Shown: positions 1-11,800 of the stretch, piece after piece
How the letters are laid out: every line of letters begins with the position of its first letter
How positions within the stretch are numbered: position 1 is the stretch's first letter
DNA from: Zea mays
Lineage: Eukaryota > Streptophyta > Magnoliopsida > Poales > Poaceae
DNA length: 64,000 bases
Direction: 5' to 3'
Assembly (NCBI RefSeq): GCF_902167145.1
Contig: NC_050101.1
Location: 129,734,990 to 129,798,989 of the forward strand
Notes under the pieces: generated by a model
The model's database searches: none
What the model saw: only the letters and a program-made list of their open reading frames with translations
Told to the model about the DNA's origin: nothing
Position numbers and translations under genes: made by a program

Positions 1-719
1 GTTCTCCATGTTTGGGCCTTCGTTTGTCCGTTAGAGTGGTCATGTTGTCGCCTTTGCACGATGGTTGGTAGAGACCAAGGCGAAGGCCCTATAGGGGGAG
101 CATGATGAAGTCTTCGATTTGGCCTGGCCCTATAATCAGTCATGGTTAGTCACAATCTATATGCGGTTTTACGAAGGGTCGATCGAGGTCATTGACGTTA
201 GCTTCAGCCTCTGTCCCAACACGATAAGAATAGAATTGCTCAAATGTAAATGCTCAAACTAAAGAAGGGTTAGAAACACAATGATGTTTTGTTGAGGTAT
301 CAAAGAGTCGGCGGTGTAAGGCTTATTTTCGACGGATTATGGGTTTATGTTGCTGTAGTGTCCTATTCTAGAAATGTTTACCTGTATTTTTTTTCTCTCG
401 ACGTAGATGGGCTCATCTTGCTTTTAAGTGGATTTGGAAATCCTTCTATCAGTATAAACATAAAGTTTTCTTCAGACTTCTTGTTCAGAATATGTTCGTT
501 CAGTATAAGGAATATCTTGAGTAGGGGTTTAGCCCCTTGTGGTTTCGTTCCTTACCGATGCAGGTGCTGTCATGTGCTAGGCAAACACGTTGGCGTTTAG
601 GACGGAGTAGGTGCTACGTCAAGATCTACGACCTCGATCGATCTACTTCAGTAGCGGAGCTGCTACATATATACTCCTACTGATATCTCTATTTTTTTCT
701 ATAGAACATATATATATAT
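1..719. other. intergenic, 3' flank of the bZIP gene
   Basis: I see no coding region here. The only open frames are short and lack recognisable motifs. The part next to 720 is AT-rich with a short TA run near 708-719 and should hold the 3' UTR of the minus-strand bZIP gene, but I cannot place a polyadenylation site. Confidence 0.5.
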
Positions 720-1316
720 CTAAAATGGTCGGTCATCACCGTCGCCGTCGGTGATGAGGTCCAGGAGCCTCCTCTGCAGCCCCGCCCGCTCGTTACGCAG
801 CCGCGCGTTGTCGCGCATGACGCGGTCGCAGTCCCTGATGGCGCGGTTGAGGCGGTCGAGCAGGTCGCGGCTGTCGCCCCGGAGGTGGACGACCTGGTCC
901 CAGAGCTGGCCGAGCTGCTTCTGCTTGCGCACGCGCGACCGCCGCGCGGACTCGCGGTTGGAGGCCGTCCTCCGCCGCCGTCTCTCCTCGGCGAGCAGCT
1001 GCCGCGGACGGTGGGTCTGTCGGTTCTCGGCTGCTTGGGAGGCCTTGTCGTCGTCATGGTCATGGCGATGATGAAGCAATAATGGCTGCTGGCCGGCGTA
1101 GTGGAAGCCCACGGCGGAGTAGGGCGGCAGCAGCAGCGTCAGCAGGTCACTGTCGTCGTTGCACGGGAACAGCAGGTGACCGTCGTCATCTGCTGGCGCG
1201 TGGTTATGGGATTGGGGTCCGGTTCCGAAACCGAAAGGCGCTGTGGCTGCTGCAGCGGCGGGCGGCAGGTACGGGAGGAAAACACCGGCAACTACCTCAC
1301 CAGCAGGGTGGTGCAT
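720..1316 (-). CDS. bZIP transcription factor, group S-like (bZIP42/43/48 type)
   Basis: Intronless 198-residue nuclear DNA-binding protein. The basic region spans about residues 111-134 and has the plant N-x7-R signature (Asn120, Arg128) inside NRESARRSR. The zipper follows with d positions Leu138, Leu145, Leu152, Ala159, Val166, Leu173 and Leu180, so two of the seven heptads are not leucine. The N-terminal 100 residues are low complexity (Ala/Pro, then His/Asp rich), as is common for short plant bZIPs. The segment LWDQVVHLR followed by [12 protein letters not shown] resembles the bZIP43 subgroup. Group S proteins bind ACGT-core or related elements as homodimers or as heterodimers with group C partners. 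ATG 1316 is the first ATG downstream of a good TATA box and there is no upstream ATG in the predicted leader, so the uORF control known for S1 members is not expected. Family call is strong; the exact orthologue is not determined. Confidence 0.88.
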   Translation of the reverse strand: MHHPAGEVVAGVFLPYLPPAAAAATAPFGFGTGPQSHNHAPADDDGHLLFPCNDDSDLLTLLLPPYSAVGFHYAGQQPLLLHHRHDHDDDKASQAAENRQTHRPRQLLAEERRRRRTASNRESARRSRVRKQKQLGQLWDQVVHLRGDSRDLLDRLNRAIRDCDRVMRDNARLRNERAGLQRRLLDLITDGDGDDRPF

Positions 1317-1457
1317 GCTGTCTCTTGGTTCTTAATTGGTGAGCAAAAGAGACCGGCGGATCGATCGAACCACACAGCTGAGGGAGCCTAGCCTAGCCTA
1401 GAGAGAGGGAAGGAGAAATGTAGGTTTGTGAAAGGAAGCAAGAGTGCAGCGAGGTTG

Positions 1458-1465
1458 ATTTATAG
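1458..1465 (-). promoter_or_regulatory. TATA box of the bZIP gene
   Basis: On the minus strand the sequence reads CTATAAAT. It lies about 140 bp upstream of the ATG at 1316, which predicts transcription starting near 1430 and a leader of about 115 nt. Confidence 0.65.
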
Positions 1466-1483
1466 CCCGAAAGCTAAGTGGAT

Positions 1484-1495
1484 CATGCATGCATG
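1484..1495. promoter_or_regulatory. RY-type motif just upstream of the bZIP TATA box
   Basis: CATGCATGCATG is palindromic and contains overlapping CATGCA (RY/Sph) elements. It sits about 20 bp upstream of the TATA box. RY elements are bound by B3 factors of the ABI3/FUS3/LEC2 group in seed promoters; that this one is used is inference. Confidence 0.45.
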
Positions 1496-1710
1496 GTATC
1501 CGTACGTACAAATACAGGTACGGTGCGTGGGCATGGGCGCATGGCCCCCCACCTGAAGCACGATCGGATGACTTTGAGCGACGATGGAAACACCCTACTA
1601 CAGGCATGTACTGTAAGATAGCTAAAATACAGTATAATACAGTGAACGTGTCTATCAGAACATTTAATAAATTAAATTGATCAATTAGTTGGTCCCATAT
1701 CTCAAACATA

Positions 1711-2633
1711 CATTACTACACAAAAACTCTATAACTCTATAGTGACAATTCTCAGCTATTTGTAGTAGTGTTTTTTATAACCGCAAGTGCTAGGTGCCAT
1801 TAGAAACAATTTTTTTTACAGGTGAGTAACTAAGAATTGTCGGTGAAAACCGATTTTCACTAGCGGTCGACATAATAAAACCGCCAATAAAAATCAACTT
1901 CTACTAGTGGTCGAGGTAACTAAACCGATAGTGAAATTTTTTTCCAGGAAATGTAAAAATGAGTTTAAAATAGCAAAAAAATTATAACAAGTAGACATAA
2001 TAAAATAGCAAGTTGCAGCATTTTTCACGTGCTGCGCAATGCCTAGAAATCGAACCTAGTGAAATCTCCTACCACTCCACCTATGACATGCTTTATATTT
2101 AAACTACAGTTTTGTTGCACACATATTATAATTAACTGAATGTAAATTGACTATTTGATGCCGTAAATTAACTCAAATAGAAAAGTTATCAACTATAAAG
2201 TTAAATAACTTTTGAAGTTTTACAACTTTTATTTTGATACCTTTTCTATCTGAGGTTGTCTGCAAAATTTGCATTTTAAATTCGACAAACTCGGATGCAA
2301 TTTTCTTGAGAGCTGAGACGATTTCAAATAAAAAAAGTTGTCAACTATAAAGTTTCATAACTTTTTGATATCTACAAGTTTTATTTTGATTTTTTTATCA
2401 TCCGAGGTCATTTGAAAAACTCAAAAAAAAAAAGGTTTCTAGCGGTGGTTCCTTAAAAAACTGACACTAGAAATCATATTTCTATATACGGTTCGTTAAG
2501 AAAACCGTCACTAGGATTCCGAGCATCGGTTTTCTTAACGAACCGTCACTACAAATAGTACTGACGGTTGATAACCGAAACCGTCTGAAAATATTATATG
2601 CTACCACAGACTTTGAGCTATTTTCTACTAGTG
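1711..2633. mobile_element. non-autonomous CACTA element with ATA target duplication
   Basis: The right end, read inward, starts CACTAGTAGAAAATAGCTC. The left end at 1711 starts CATTACTACACAAAAACTC, a decayed CACTA terminus that agrees at most non-variable positions. Both ends abut ATA (1708-1710 and 2634-2636), the 3-bp duplication expected for this superfamily. Inside, inverted subterminal repeats such as CGGTTCGTTAAGAAAACCG recur near 2491-2550. The 923 bp hold no transposase reading frame, so it would depend on an enzyme in trans. Confidence 0.75.
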
Positions 2634-2764
2634 ATAGAGCAAAGACATAATTTCTTGGTCAAGATATATATGTGTCTTCAGTTTTTTTATATTTATACTA
2701 TAATACATGCTCGAAGACACAACTTAAAATATTGATTGTATATGCTCTACTACTACTACACTAG

Positions 2765-2892
2765 GGGCTTGTTTGGGAGCAAGTGGAATGAAGGGTATTG
2801 ATAGGACTATAATCCCTTGCTATCTAAAATTGAATAGTGGAGGATTATATGCCCTCCAATCCACTCCATTACCTTTACTCCCAAACAAGCCC
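2765..2892. mobile_element. 128-bp MITE with perfect 15-bp terminal inverted repeats
   Basis: GGGCTTGTTTGGGAG at 2765-2779 is matched 15 of 15 by the inverted copy at 2878-2892, and TAG flanks both sides. There is no coding capacity. It could be a PIF/Harbinger-derived or hAT-derived element; the 3-bp flank fits the former better. Confidence 0.7.
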
Positions 2893-3177
2893 TAGAGGGG
2901 CCCATAGTCGTCCGTCTGCGATCATCTCCGTGATCGATTGGTTTATCATCATGCTGCCTTGGTGGATCGATATAGCGCGTACGTGTCGGCTTCTCGGCGT
3001 TTCGTATGGGCCTGGCCTGCCCAAGAAAGAGGCTGCATCTTTTGCTATGAATTCGCAATCAGGCTGCTGGTCATTCCGCAAAGCATAAGTAACATCGGCT
3101 GTCTAATGCCATGAATTATATGTATCGACGAGGTCGTCGTTCCACGTATGATGTGTGGGCGTTCGTACACGTACCGG

Positions 3178-3339
3178 TGTTTGGTTTGATCAATCCTCAA
3201 ATTTAATAGTATGACTTTATTTTTCGTATTAGTAACTAACTATAAAGAATAATATAATATCAATTCATTCTATTCAACATACTAAACAAAAAAGTGAGAA
3301 ATAAGAAGATTATAGACTAGATCATTTTCGAACCATACA
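3178..3339. mobile_element. possible MITE with imperfect terminal repeats
   Basis: TGTTTGGTTTGA at 3178 pairs with TCGAACCATACA at 3328-3339, 10 of 12 matches when inverted. The interior is AT-rich and non-coding. No clear target duplication is visible. Confidence 0.4.
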
Positions 3340-3765
3340 TGCTAGTATTCGACTGAGCGCGTTCATCTGACGTACAGTGCTTCTAGTTTTAGCCGGCCTC
3401 ATAATTGAGTACGAAACAAACAGTGGATAAGCTAGTAGAGGTGCTGACGACCGATCCGATGAGAGCAGCACTAACTAGCTAGCTAGGCAGGGAGCTATTC
3501 AACCGGATGCTATTCGACCGGCCTCCGACTGAATGATCTGATGCATTCGCTTTCTCGGTGAGCTTACGCAATGGACAAAAGGTAAAAAAAGGCAGGCGCT
3601 GCGTGGTTGGGTTGGGTGGTGCATGTGGTTCGCACACAGCCACACAAGCAAGCTCCCGACCTAGTTTTTTATATTCCTCCCCTTACTTTAGGGTTTAAAA
3701 CTATTAAGTAAAAGAAACATGTACCAAAACCACTAAGAACCAGGAGCTACCGGTTAAAGACAAGA
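3340..3765. other. intergenic, no gene seen
   Basis: Mixed sequence without a convincing reading frame or repeat structure, lying before a CACTA terminus. Confidence 0.5.
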
Positions 3766-3825
3766 TACTACCGGAATCCGGGTCTTTGCTGAGTGCCGGA
3801 GGCTTTGCCGAGTGCTTTTTATCGG
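3766..3825 (+). mobile_element. left end of an older CACTA element, interrupted by retrotransposon E
   Basis: The sequence TACTACCGGAATCCGGG, followed by two GAGTGCC-type subterminal units, looks like a CACTA terminus with its first base changed. The same subterminal motif (GCACTCGGCAAAG and its complement) resumes directly after E at 17873, so E landed about 60 bp inside this element. Confidence 0.6.
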
Positions 3826-4326
3826 TGTCGGGGACCATAATTAGGGGTACCCTCAAGACGCCTAATTCTCAGCTGGTAACCCCCATCAGCATAAAGCTGC
3901 AAAGGCCTGATGGGTACGATTAAGTCAGGGATCAGTCCACACGAGTGACTCGATCACGCTTCGCCCGAGCCTAGCCTCGGCCAAGGGCAGCCGACCTCGA
4001 GAGACTTCCGTCTCGCCCGAGGCCCCCCTTTTAACGGCGGACACACCTCCGGCTCGCCCGAGGCCTTGGCTTCGCTTAGAAGCAACCCTGACTAAATCGC
4101 CGCGCCGACTGACCAGGTTGCAGGAGCATTTAACGCAAAGGTGGCCTGACACCTTTATCCTGACACGCGCCCCCCCCCGGCAGAGCCGAAGTGACCGCCG
4201 TCACGCCACCGCTCCACTGACCAGTCTGACAGAAGGACAGCGCCGCCTGCGCCACTCCGACTGCAGTGCCACTCGACAGAGTGAGTCTGACAGGCAGTCA
4301 GGCCTTGCCAAAGGCGCCATAGGGAA

Positions 4327-4668
4327 CTCCGCTCCGCCCGACCCCAGGGCTCGGACTCGGGCTAAGACCCGGAAGACGGCGAACTCCGCTCCACCCGACC
4401 CCAGGGCTCGGACTCGGGCTAAGACCCGGAAGACGGCGAACTCCGCACCGCCCGACCCCAGGGCTCGGACTCGGGCTAAGACCCGGAAGACGGCGAATTC
4501 CGCACCGCCCGACCCCAGGGCTCGGACTCGGGCTAAGACCCGGAAGACGGCGAACTCCGCTCCGCCCGACCCCAGGGCTCGGACTCGGGCTAAGACCCGG
4601 AAGACGGCGAACTCCGCTCCACCCGACCCCAGGGCTCGGACTCGGGCTCAGCCCCGGAAGACGACGAG
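4327..4668 (+). repeat. 57-bp tandem repeat, six copies, in the LTR
   Basis: Units start near 4327, 4384, 4441, 4498, 4555 and 4612, each containing CCCCAGGGCTCGGACTCGGG. Because 57 is a multiple of three, the repeat keeps frames open on both strands. The same six copies occur in the 3' LTR at about 16685-17026. Confidence 0.9.
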
Positions 4669-5198
4669 ACTCCGCCTCGCCCGACCCCAGGGCTCGGACT
4701 CCGCCCTGGCCTCGGCCGAACGATCTCCGCCTCGCCCGACCCGGGGGCTCGGGCTCGGCCTCGGCCACGGAAGACAGACTCGACCTCGGCTTCGGAGGAG
4801 CCCCCACGTCGCCCGACCTAGGGCACAGGCCCGCCACGTCAACAGGAAGCGCCATCATCATCCTACCCCGAGCCGACTCGGGTCACGGAGAACAAGACCG
4901 GCGTCCCATCTGGCCAGCTCCGCCAGATGGGCAATGATGGCGCCCCACAAGCTCTGTGACGACGGCGGCTCTCAGCTCTCTTACGGAAGCAGGGCGACGT
5001 CAGCAAGGACTCGACCGCTCCAACAGCTGTCCCTCCGCCAAGCTCCGTCGCTCCTCCGACAGCCACGACATCACGCCAGCAAGGTGCCAAGACCTCTCCG
5101 GCTGCCACATTGGCATGTACCCAGCGCGCTAGCTCTCTCTCCGCTAGACACGTAGCACTCTGCTACACCCCCCATTGTACACCTGGATCCTCTCCTTA

Positions 5199-5206
5199 CG
5201 ACTATA
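5199..5206 (+). promoter_or_regulatory. TATA box of element E LTR
   Basis: CTATAAAAGG lies about 310 bp before the LTR end and predicts the U3/R boundary near 5230. The same site is at about 17563 in the 3' LTR. Confidence 0.7.
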
Positions 5207-5512
5207 AAAGGAAGGACCAGGGCCTTCTTAGAGAAGGTTGGCCGCGCGGGGACGAGGACGAGACAGGCGCTCTCTTGGGGCCGCTCGCTTCCCTCACCCG
5301 CGTGGACGCTTGTAACCCCCCTACTGCAAGCGCACCCGACCTGGGCGCGGGACGAACACGAAGGCCGCGGGATCTCCACCTCTCTCACGCCCGTCTCCGG
5401 CCACCTCGCCTCTCCCCCTTCGCGCTCGCCCACGCGCTCGACCCATCTGGGCTGGGGCACGCAGCACACTCACTCGTCGGCTTGGGGACCCCCCGGTCTC
5501 GAAACGCCGACA

Positions 5513-5532
5513 GTTGGCGCGCCAGGTAGGGG
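5513..5532 (+). promoter_or_regulatory. primer-binding site of element E
   Basis: Immediately after the LTR the sequence reads GTTGGCGCGCCAGGTAGGGG. TGG pairs with the CCA end of a primer tRNA. I do not assign the isoacceptor. Confidence 0.6.
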
Positions 5533-5693
5533 CCTGCTGCGTGCTGACGAACAGCTTCCCGTCAAGCTTCAGATGGGCAGTCTCGAGCAACCTCTCCGGC
5601 CCGGGACGGTGTTCCGTTTCGGGAGTCTTGAGTTCATGTCCTTCGACGGCAGCTACGACATGATACTCCTTCCACCGCCGCGCGACAACGACA

Positions 5694-8600
5694 ATGGCGG
5701 CCGACAACCCGCCCGCCGGCGGCGGAATCGGCGACATCTTCCCCGCGCGGTGGAAGAACAACATTCGAGCTCGCCCCGTCCTCTCCCCCGCCAACGGAGG
5801 AGGAGGCGGGGCAACCAAGGCCAAGCGGGAGGCCGCGCTTCGTCGGCTGTCGAGCGAATCGACGTCCCCAGCGCCCCGACGGAAGGCACGTCGGGCGTCG
5901 ACCTCGCGTCGAGACGAAGGCAAGCGCCTTCCCCCCGCGACACGCCAACCTCGAGCAAGTGGACGACGCCGGCGCACTCGCGAGGAGCTTGCAGGACGTC
6001 GCCCTCGTACCTGAGACGACGGTGCAACCAGTCCCCGATGTGACTACGTCGCCCCGCGTCGACCAAAAGGTACCGACTAACTCCCATCTTACGTCATTTC
6101 GACTCGGCCTCAACCCGCCAAGCGACCTCGCTTTGGTGGGCGCTCTCATTGAGGCGAGTGCAACCCCACTGGGGTTTCGTATGCGGTCGCCTTGGGACCG
6201 GTTGACGGACGCCTCGACCTACGGGCCCTCCGGGTCCGAGGAAGATGACGATCCCAGCATCTGTTGGGATTTCTCTGGACTTGGCAACCCCAGTGCCATG
6301 CGGGACTTCATGACCGCATGTGACTACTGCCTCTCCGACTGTTCCGACAAAAGCCGCAGCCTAGACGACGAGGGCTGCGGCCCAAGCCGCGAATGTTTCC
6401 ACGTTGAGCTGGGGGATCCCTCCGAAGGCAACCATCTTGGCATGCCGGAGGACGGTGATTTTCCTAGGCCCGTGCCTCGCGCCGACATCCCGCGGGAGCT
6501 AGCTGTGGTCCCCGTTCCGGCGGGGGGTCACGACCCACAGCTCGAGCAAGTCCGCGGGGCGCAGGCCAGGCTCGACGAGGGAACAGGAGCGCTTGAGACG
6601 ATCCGCCGGGACGTCGGGCAGGTATGGGCGGGCCAACCCCCGGCCGGAGAAATACGTCACCTGCCCCAGGGTCTCCAGCACCGCGTCGCCAACGATGTCA
6701 GGGTCAGGCCGCCGCCCGCATCCAGCGGGGTTGGTCAGAACCTGGCAGCCGCAGCGATACTCCTCCGCGCGATGCCGGAGCCATCAACCACCAAGGGTCG
6801 GTGAATCCAGGGAGAGCTCAAGAATCTCCTGGAAGGCGCTGCGGCCCGACGGGCCGAGAGCACTGCCTCCCGAAGGCAGGGATATCCCTCGGAACCTCAT
6901 GCCGCGACTTCCCGATTCATGCGGGAAGCCTCGGTCTACACCGGGCGCACGCGCAGCACCGCGCCTGCGGCCCCGGGCCACCTCGGCAACGAGCACCATC
7001 GACGCGACCGTCGGGCCCACCTCGACGAAAGGGTGCGCCGAGGTTACCACCCCAGGCGTGGGGGACGCTACGACAGCGGGGAGGATCGGAGTCCCTCGCC
7101 CGAACCACCCGGTCCGCAGGCCTTCAGTCGGGCCATCCGACGGGCGCCAATCCCGACCCGGTTCCGACCCCCGACTACTATCACGAAGTACTCGGGGGAA
7201 ACGAGGCCGGAACTGTGGCTCGCGGACTACCGCCTGGCCTGCCAACTGGGAGGAACGGACGACGACAACCTCATCATCCGTAACCTCCCCCTGTTCCTCT
7301 CCGACACTGCTCGCGCCTGGTTGGAACACCTGCCTCCGGGGCAGATCTCCAACTGGGACGACTTGGTCCAAGCCTTCGCCGGCAATTTCCAGGGCACGTA
7401 CGTGCGCCCCGGGAATTCCTGGGACCTCCGGAGCTGCCTGCAACAGCCGGGAGAGCCTCTCCGGGACTACATCCGGCGATTCTCGAAGCAGCGCACCGAG
7501 CTGCCCAACATCACCGACTCGGATGTCATCGACGCGTTCCTCGCTGGCACCACCTGCCGCGACCTGGTGAGCAAGCTGGGTCGCAAGACCCCCACCAGGG
7601 CGAGCGAGCTGATGGACATCGCCACCAAGTTCGCCTCTGGCCAGGAGGCGGTCGAGGCTATCTTCCGAAAGGACAAGCAGCCCCAGGGCCGCCCATCGGA
7701 AGAGGCTCCCGAGGCGTCTACTCCGCGCGGCGCCAAGAAGAAAGGCAAGAAGAAGTCGCAATCGAAACGCGACGCCGCTGACGCGGACCTTGTCGCCGCC
7801 GCCGAGTACAAGAACCCTCGGAAGCCCCCCGGAGGTGCTAACCTCTTCGACAAGATGCTCAAGGAGCTGTGCCCCTACCATCAGGGGCCCGTCAAGCACA
7901 CCCTCGAGGAGTGCGTCATGCTTCGGCGTCACTTCCACAGGGCCGGGCCACCCGCCGAGGGTGGCAGGGCCCGCGACGACGACAAGAACGAAGATCACCA
8001 AGCAGGAGAGTTCCCCGAGGTCCGCGACTGCTTCATGATCCACGGAGGGCATGCGGCGAATCCCTCGGCTCGGCATCGCAAGCAAGAGCGCCGGGAGGTC
8101 TGCTCGGTGAAGGTGGCGGTGCCAGTCTACCTAGACTGGTCCGACAAGCCCATCACCTTCGACCAGGCCGACCACCCCGACCGCGTGCCGAGCCCGGGGA
8201 AATACCCGCTCGTCGTCGACCCTGTCATCGGCAACGTCAGGCTCACCAAGGTCCTGATGGATGGGGGCAGCTGCCTCAACATCATCTATGCCGAGACCCT
8301 CAAGCTCCTGCGCGTCGATCTGTCCTCCGTCCGGGCAGGCGCTGCGCCCTTCCACGGGATCGTACCTGGGAAGCGCGTCCAGCCCCTCGGACGACTCGAC
8401 CTCCCCGTCTGCTTCAGAACGCCCTCCAACTTCCGAAGGGAGACCCTGACGTTCGAGGTGGTCGGGTTCCGAGGAACCTACCACGCTGTACTGGGGAGGC
8501 CATGCTACGCGAAGTTCATGGCTGTCCCCAACTACACCTACTTGAAGCTCAAGATGCCGGGCCCCAACGGGGTCATCACCGTCGGCCCCACGTACAAACA

Positions 8601-8820
8601 CGCGTTCGAATGCGACGTGGAGTGCGTGGAGTACGCCGAGGCCCTCGCCGAGTCCGAGGCCCTCATCGCCGACCTGGAGAACCTCTCCAAGGAGGTGCCA
8701 GACGTGAAGCGTCACGCCGGCAACTTCGAGCCAGCGGAGACGGTTAAGGCCGTCCCTCTCGACCCCAGCGGTGACACCTCCAGGCAGATCCGGATTGGGT
8801 CCGGGCTCGACCCCAAATAG
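5694..8820 (+). pseudogene. gag-protease region of element E (interrupted)
   Basis: A Ty3 Gag followed by an aspartic protease in one frame. A candidate start ATG is at 5694, but the reading frame moves by one base between 5694 and about 5950, so the N-terminus is broken or the true start is elsewhere. From 5941 the frame runs to an in-frame TGA at 6802-6804, then continues without shift to a TAG at 8818-8820. The Gag core lies at about 7150-7680 (WLADYRLACQL, ARAWLEHLPPGQI, LRDYIRRFSKQ). A CPYHQG...HTLEEC segment near 7870 resembles a degenerate zinc knuckle. The protease carries the DGGSCLNI variant of the D-T/S-G site near 8260. Both stops are one C-to-T change from a sense codon. Confidence 0.85.
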
Positions 8821-11800
8821 GAAGCAGTGCTCGTCGACTTTCTCCGCGCAAACGCCGACGTCTTTGCGTGGAGTCCCTCGGACATGCCCGGCATACCGAG
8901 GGATGTCGCCGAGCACTCGCTGGATATTCGGGCCGGAGCCCGACCCGTCAGGCAGCCTCTGCGCCGATTCGACGAGGAGAAGCGCAGAGTGATAGGCGAG
9001 GAGATCCACAAGCTAATGGCAGCAGGGTTCATCAAAGAGGTATTCCATCCCGAATGGCTTGCTAACCCTGTGCTTGTGAGGAAGAAAGGGGGGAAATGGC
9101 AGATGTGTGTAGACTACACTGGTCTCAACAAAGCATGTCCGAAGGTTCCCTACCCTCTGCCTCGCATCGATCAAATCGTGGATTCCACCGCTGGGTGCGA
9201 AACCCTGTCCTTCCTCGATGCCTACTCAGGGTATCACCAGATCCGGATGAAAGAGTCCGACCAGCTCGCGACTTCTTTCATCACACCGTTCGGCATGTAC
9301 TGCTATGTCACCATGCCGTTCGGTTTGAGGAATGCGGGCGCGACGTACCAACGGTGCATGAACCATGTGTTCGGCGAACACATCAGTCGCACAGTCGAGG
9401 CCTACGTCGATGACATCGTAGTCAAGACAAGGAAGGCTTCCGACCTCCTCTCCGACCTTGAAGTGACATTCTGATGTCTCAAGGCGAAAGGAGTCAAGCT
9501 CAATCCTGAGAAGTGTGTCTTCGGGGTGCCCCGGGGCATGCTCCTGGGGTTCATCGTCTCCGAGCGAGGCATCGAAGCCAACCCGGAGAAGATCGCAGCC
9601 ATCACCAGCATGGGACCCATCAAGGACTTAAAAGGCATACAGAGGGTCATGGGATGCCTCGCGGCCCTGAGCCGCTTCATCTCACGCCTCGGCGAAAGAG
9701 GTCTGCCTCTGTACCGCCTCTTAAGGAAGACCGAGTGTTTCGCTTGGACCCCTGAGGCCGAGGAAGCCCTCGAGAACCTGAAGGCGCTCCTTACAAAGGC
9801 GCCTGTCTTGGTGCCCCCAGCTGATGGAGAAGCCCTCTTGGTCTACGTCGCCGCCACCACTCAGGTGGTTAGCGCCGCGATTGGGTCGAGAGGCAAGAGG
9901 AAGGGCATGCACTGCCCGTTCAGAGGCCAGTCTACTTCGTCAGCGAGGTACTGTCCGAGACCAAGATCCGCTACCCACAAGTTCAGAAGCTGTTGTATGC
10001 TGAGATCCTGACGAGGCGGAAGTTACGACACTACTTCGAGTCTCATCCGGTAACTGTGGTGTCATCCTTCCCCCTGGGGGAGATCATCCAGTGCCGAGAG
10101 GCCTCGGGCAGGATCGCAAAGTGGGCGGTGGAAATCATGGGCGAAACGATCTCGTTCGCCCCTCGGAAGGCCATCAAGTCCCAGGTGTTGGCGGACTTCG
10201 TGGCCGAATGGGTCGACACCCAGCTGCCGACGGCTCCGACCCAACCGGAGCTCTGGACCATGTTTTTCGACGGGTCGCTGATGAAGACAGGAGCCGGCGC
10301 GGGCCTGCTCTTCATCTCGCCCCTCGGAAAGCACCTGCGCTACGTGCTGCGCCTCCATTTCCCGGCGTCCAACAATGTGGCCGAGTACGAAGCTCTGGTC
10401 AACGGGTTGCGGATCGCCATCGAGCTAGGGGTCAGACGCCTCGACGCCCGCGGTGATTCGCAGCTCGTCATCAACCAAGTCATGAAGAACTCCCACTGTC
10501 GCGACCCGAAGATGGAGGCCTACTGCGATGAGGTTCGGCGCCTGGAAGACAAGTTCTTCGGGCTCGAGCTCAACCACATCGCTCGGCGCTACAACGAGAC
10601 TGCAGACGAGCTGGCTAAAATAGCCTCGGGGCGAACGACGGTCCCCCCGGACGTCTTCTCCCGGGATCTGCATCAACCCTCCGTCAAGATCGACGACGCG
10701 CCCGAGCCCGAGGCACCCTCGGCTCAGCCCGAGGCACCCTCGGCTCGGCCCGAGGCACCCTCGGCTCAGCCCGAGGTACCCTCGGCCCCCGAGGCCGAGG
10801 CACTGAACGTCGAGGAGGAGCAGAGCGGGGCCACGCCTGATCGAAATTGGCAGGCCCCGTACCTACGATATCTCCGCCAGGGAGAGCTACCCCTCGACCG
10901 AGCTGAGGCTCGGCGGGTAGCGCGACGCGCCAAGTCATTCTTCTTGCTGGGCGATGAGGAGGAGCTCTACCACCGGAGCCCCTCGGGCATCCTCCAGCGA
11001 TGCATCTCCATCGCCGAAGGTCAGGAACTCCTGCAAGAAATACACTCGGGGGCTTGCGGCCATCATGCAGCGCCTCGAGCCCTTGTCGGGAATGCCTTCC
11101 GGCAAGGTTTCTACTGGCCAACGGCGGTGGCTGACGCCACTAGAATTGTCCGCACCTGCGAAGGGTGCCAATTCTATGCGAAGCAGACCCACCTGCCCGC
11201 TCAGGCTCTGCAGACGATACCCATCACCAGGCCCTTCGCTGTATGGGGTCTGGACCTCGTCGGTCCCTTGCAGAAGGCGCCCGAGGGCTACACGCACCTG
11301 CTGGTCGCCATCGACAAATTCTCCAAGTGGATCGAGGTCCGACCCCTGAACAGCATCAGGTCTGAGCAGGCGGTGGCGTTCTTCACCAACATCATCCATC
11401 GCTTCGGGGTCCCAAACTCCATCATCACCGACAACGGTACCCAGTTCACCGGCAAAAAATTCTTGGATTTTTGCGAGGATCACCACATCCGGGTGGACTG
11501 GGCCGCCGTGGCTCATCTCATGTCGAATGGGCAAGTAGAGCGTGCCAACGGCATGATTCTACAAGGGCTCAAGCCTCGGATCTACAACGGCCTCAACAAG
11601 TTCGGCAGGCGATGGATGAAGGAACTCCCCTCGGTGGTCTGGAGCCTAAGGACGACACCGAGTCGTGCCACGGGTTTCACGCCGTTCTTCCTGGTCTACG
11701 GGGCCGAGGCTATCTTGCCCACTGACCTGGAATACGGCTCCCCAAGGACGAGGGCCTACACCGATCAAAGCAACCAAGCTAGCCGAGAAGAATCGCTGGA

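Larger units (their letters stand above)
3826..5512 (+). repeat. 5' LTR of element E
   Basis: Begins TGTCGG and ends CCGACA. It contains a TATA box, a six-copy 57-bp tandem array and GC-rich R/U5 sequence. The long open frame across it (4118-5155) is produced by the in-phase 57-bp repeat and is not a gene. Confidence 0.95.

Noticed and set aside
4327..4668. Regular direct repeats resembling a CRISPR array
   Set aside because: Units are contiguous with no unique spacers, lie in a retrotransposon LTR and the genome is a plant.
4118..5155. 345-codon open frame in the 5' LTR, and its opposite-strand partner
   Set aside because: Openness comes from six copies of an in-phase 57-bp repeat in GC-rich LTR DNA; the frame crosses the TATA box and matches no protein family.
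6784..8085. 433-codon minus-strand open frame
   Set aside because: Exact antisense shadow of the GC-rich gag of element E; the sense strand explains it fully.
8818..8820. Programmed stop readthrough between gag-protease and pol of element E
   Set aside because: Other stops of the same C-to-T type occur in the element and I see no readthrough context, so simple mutation is more likely.
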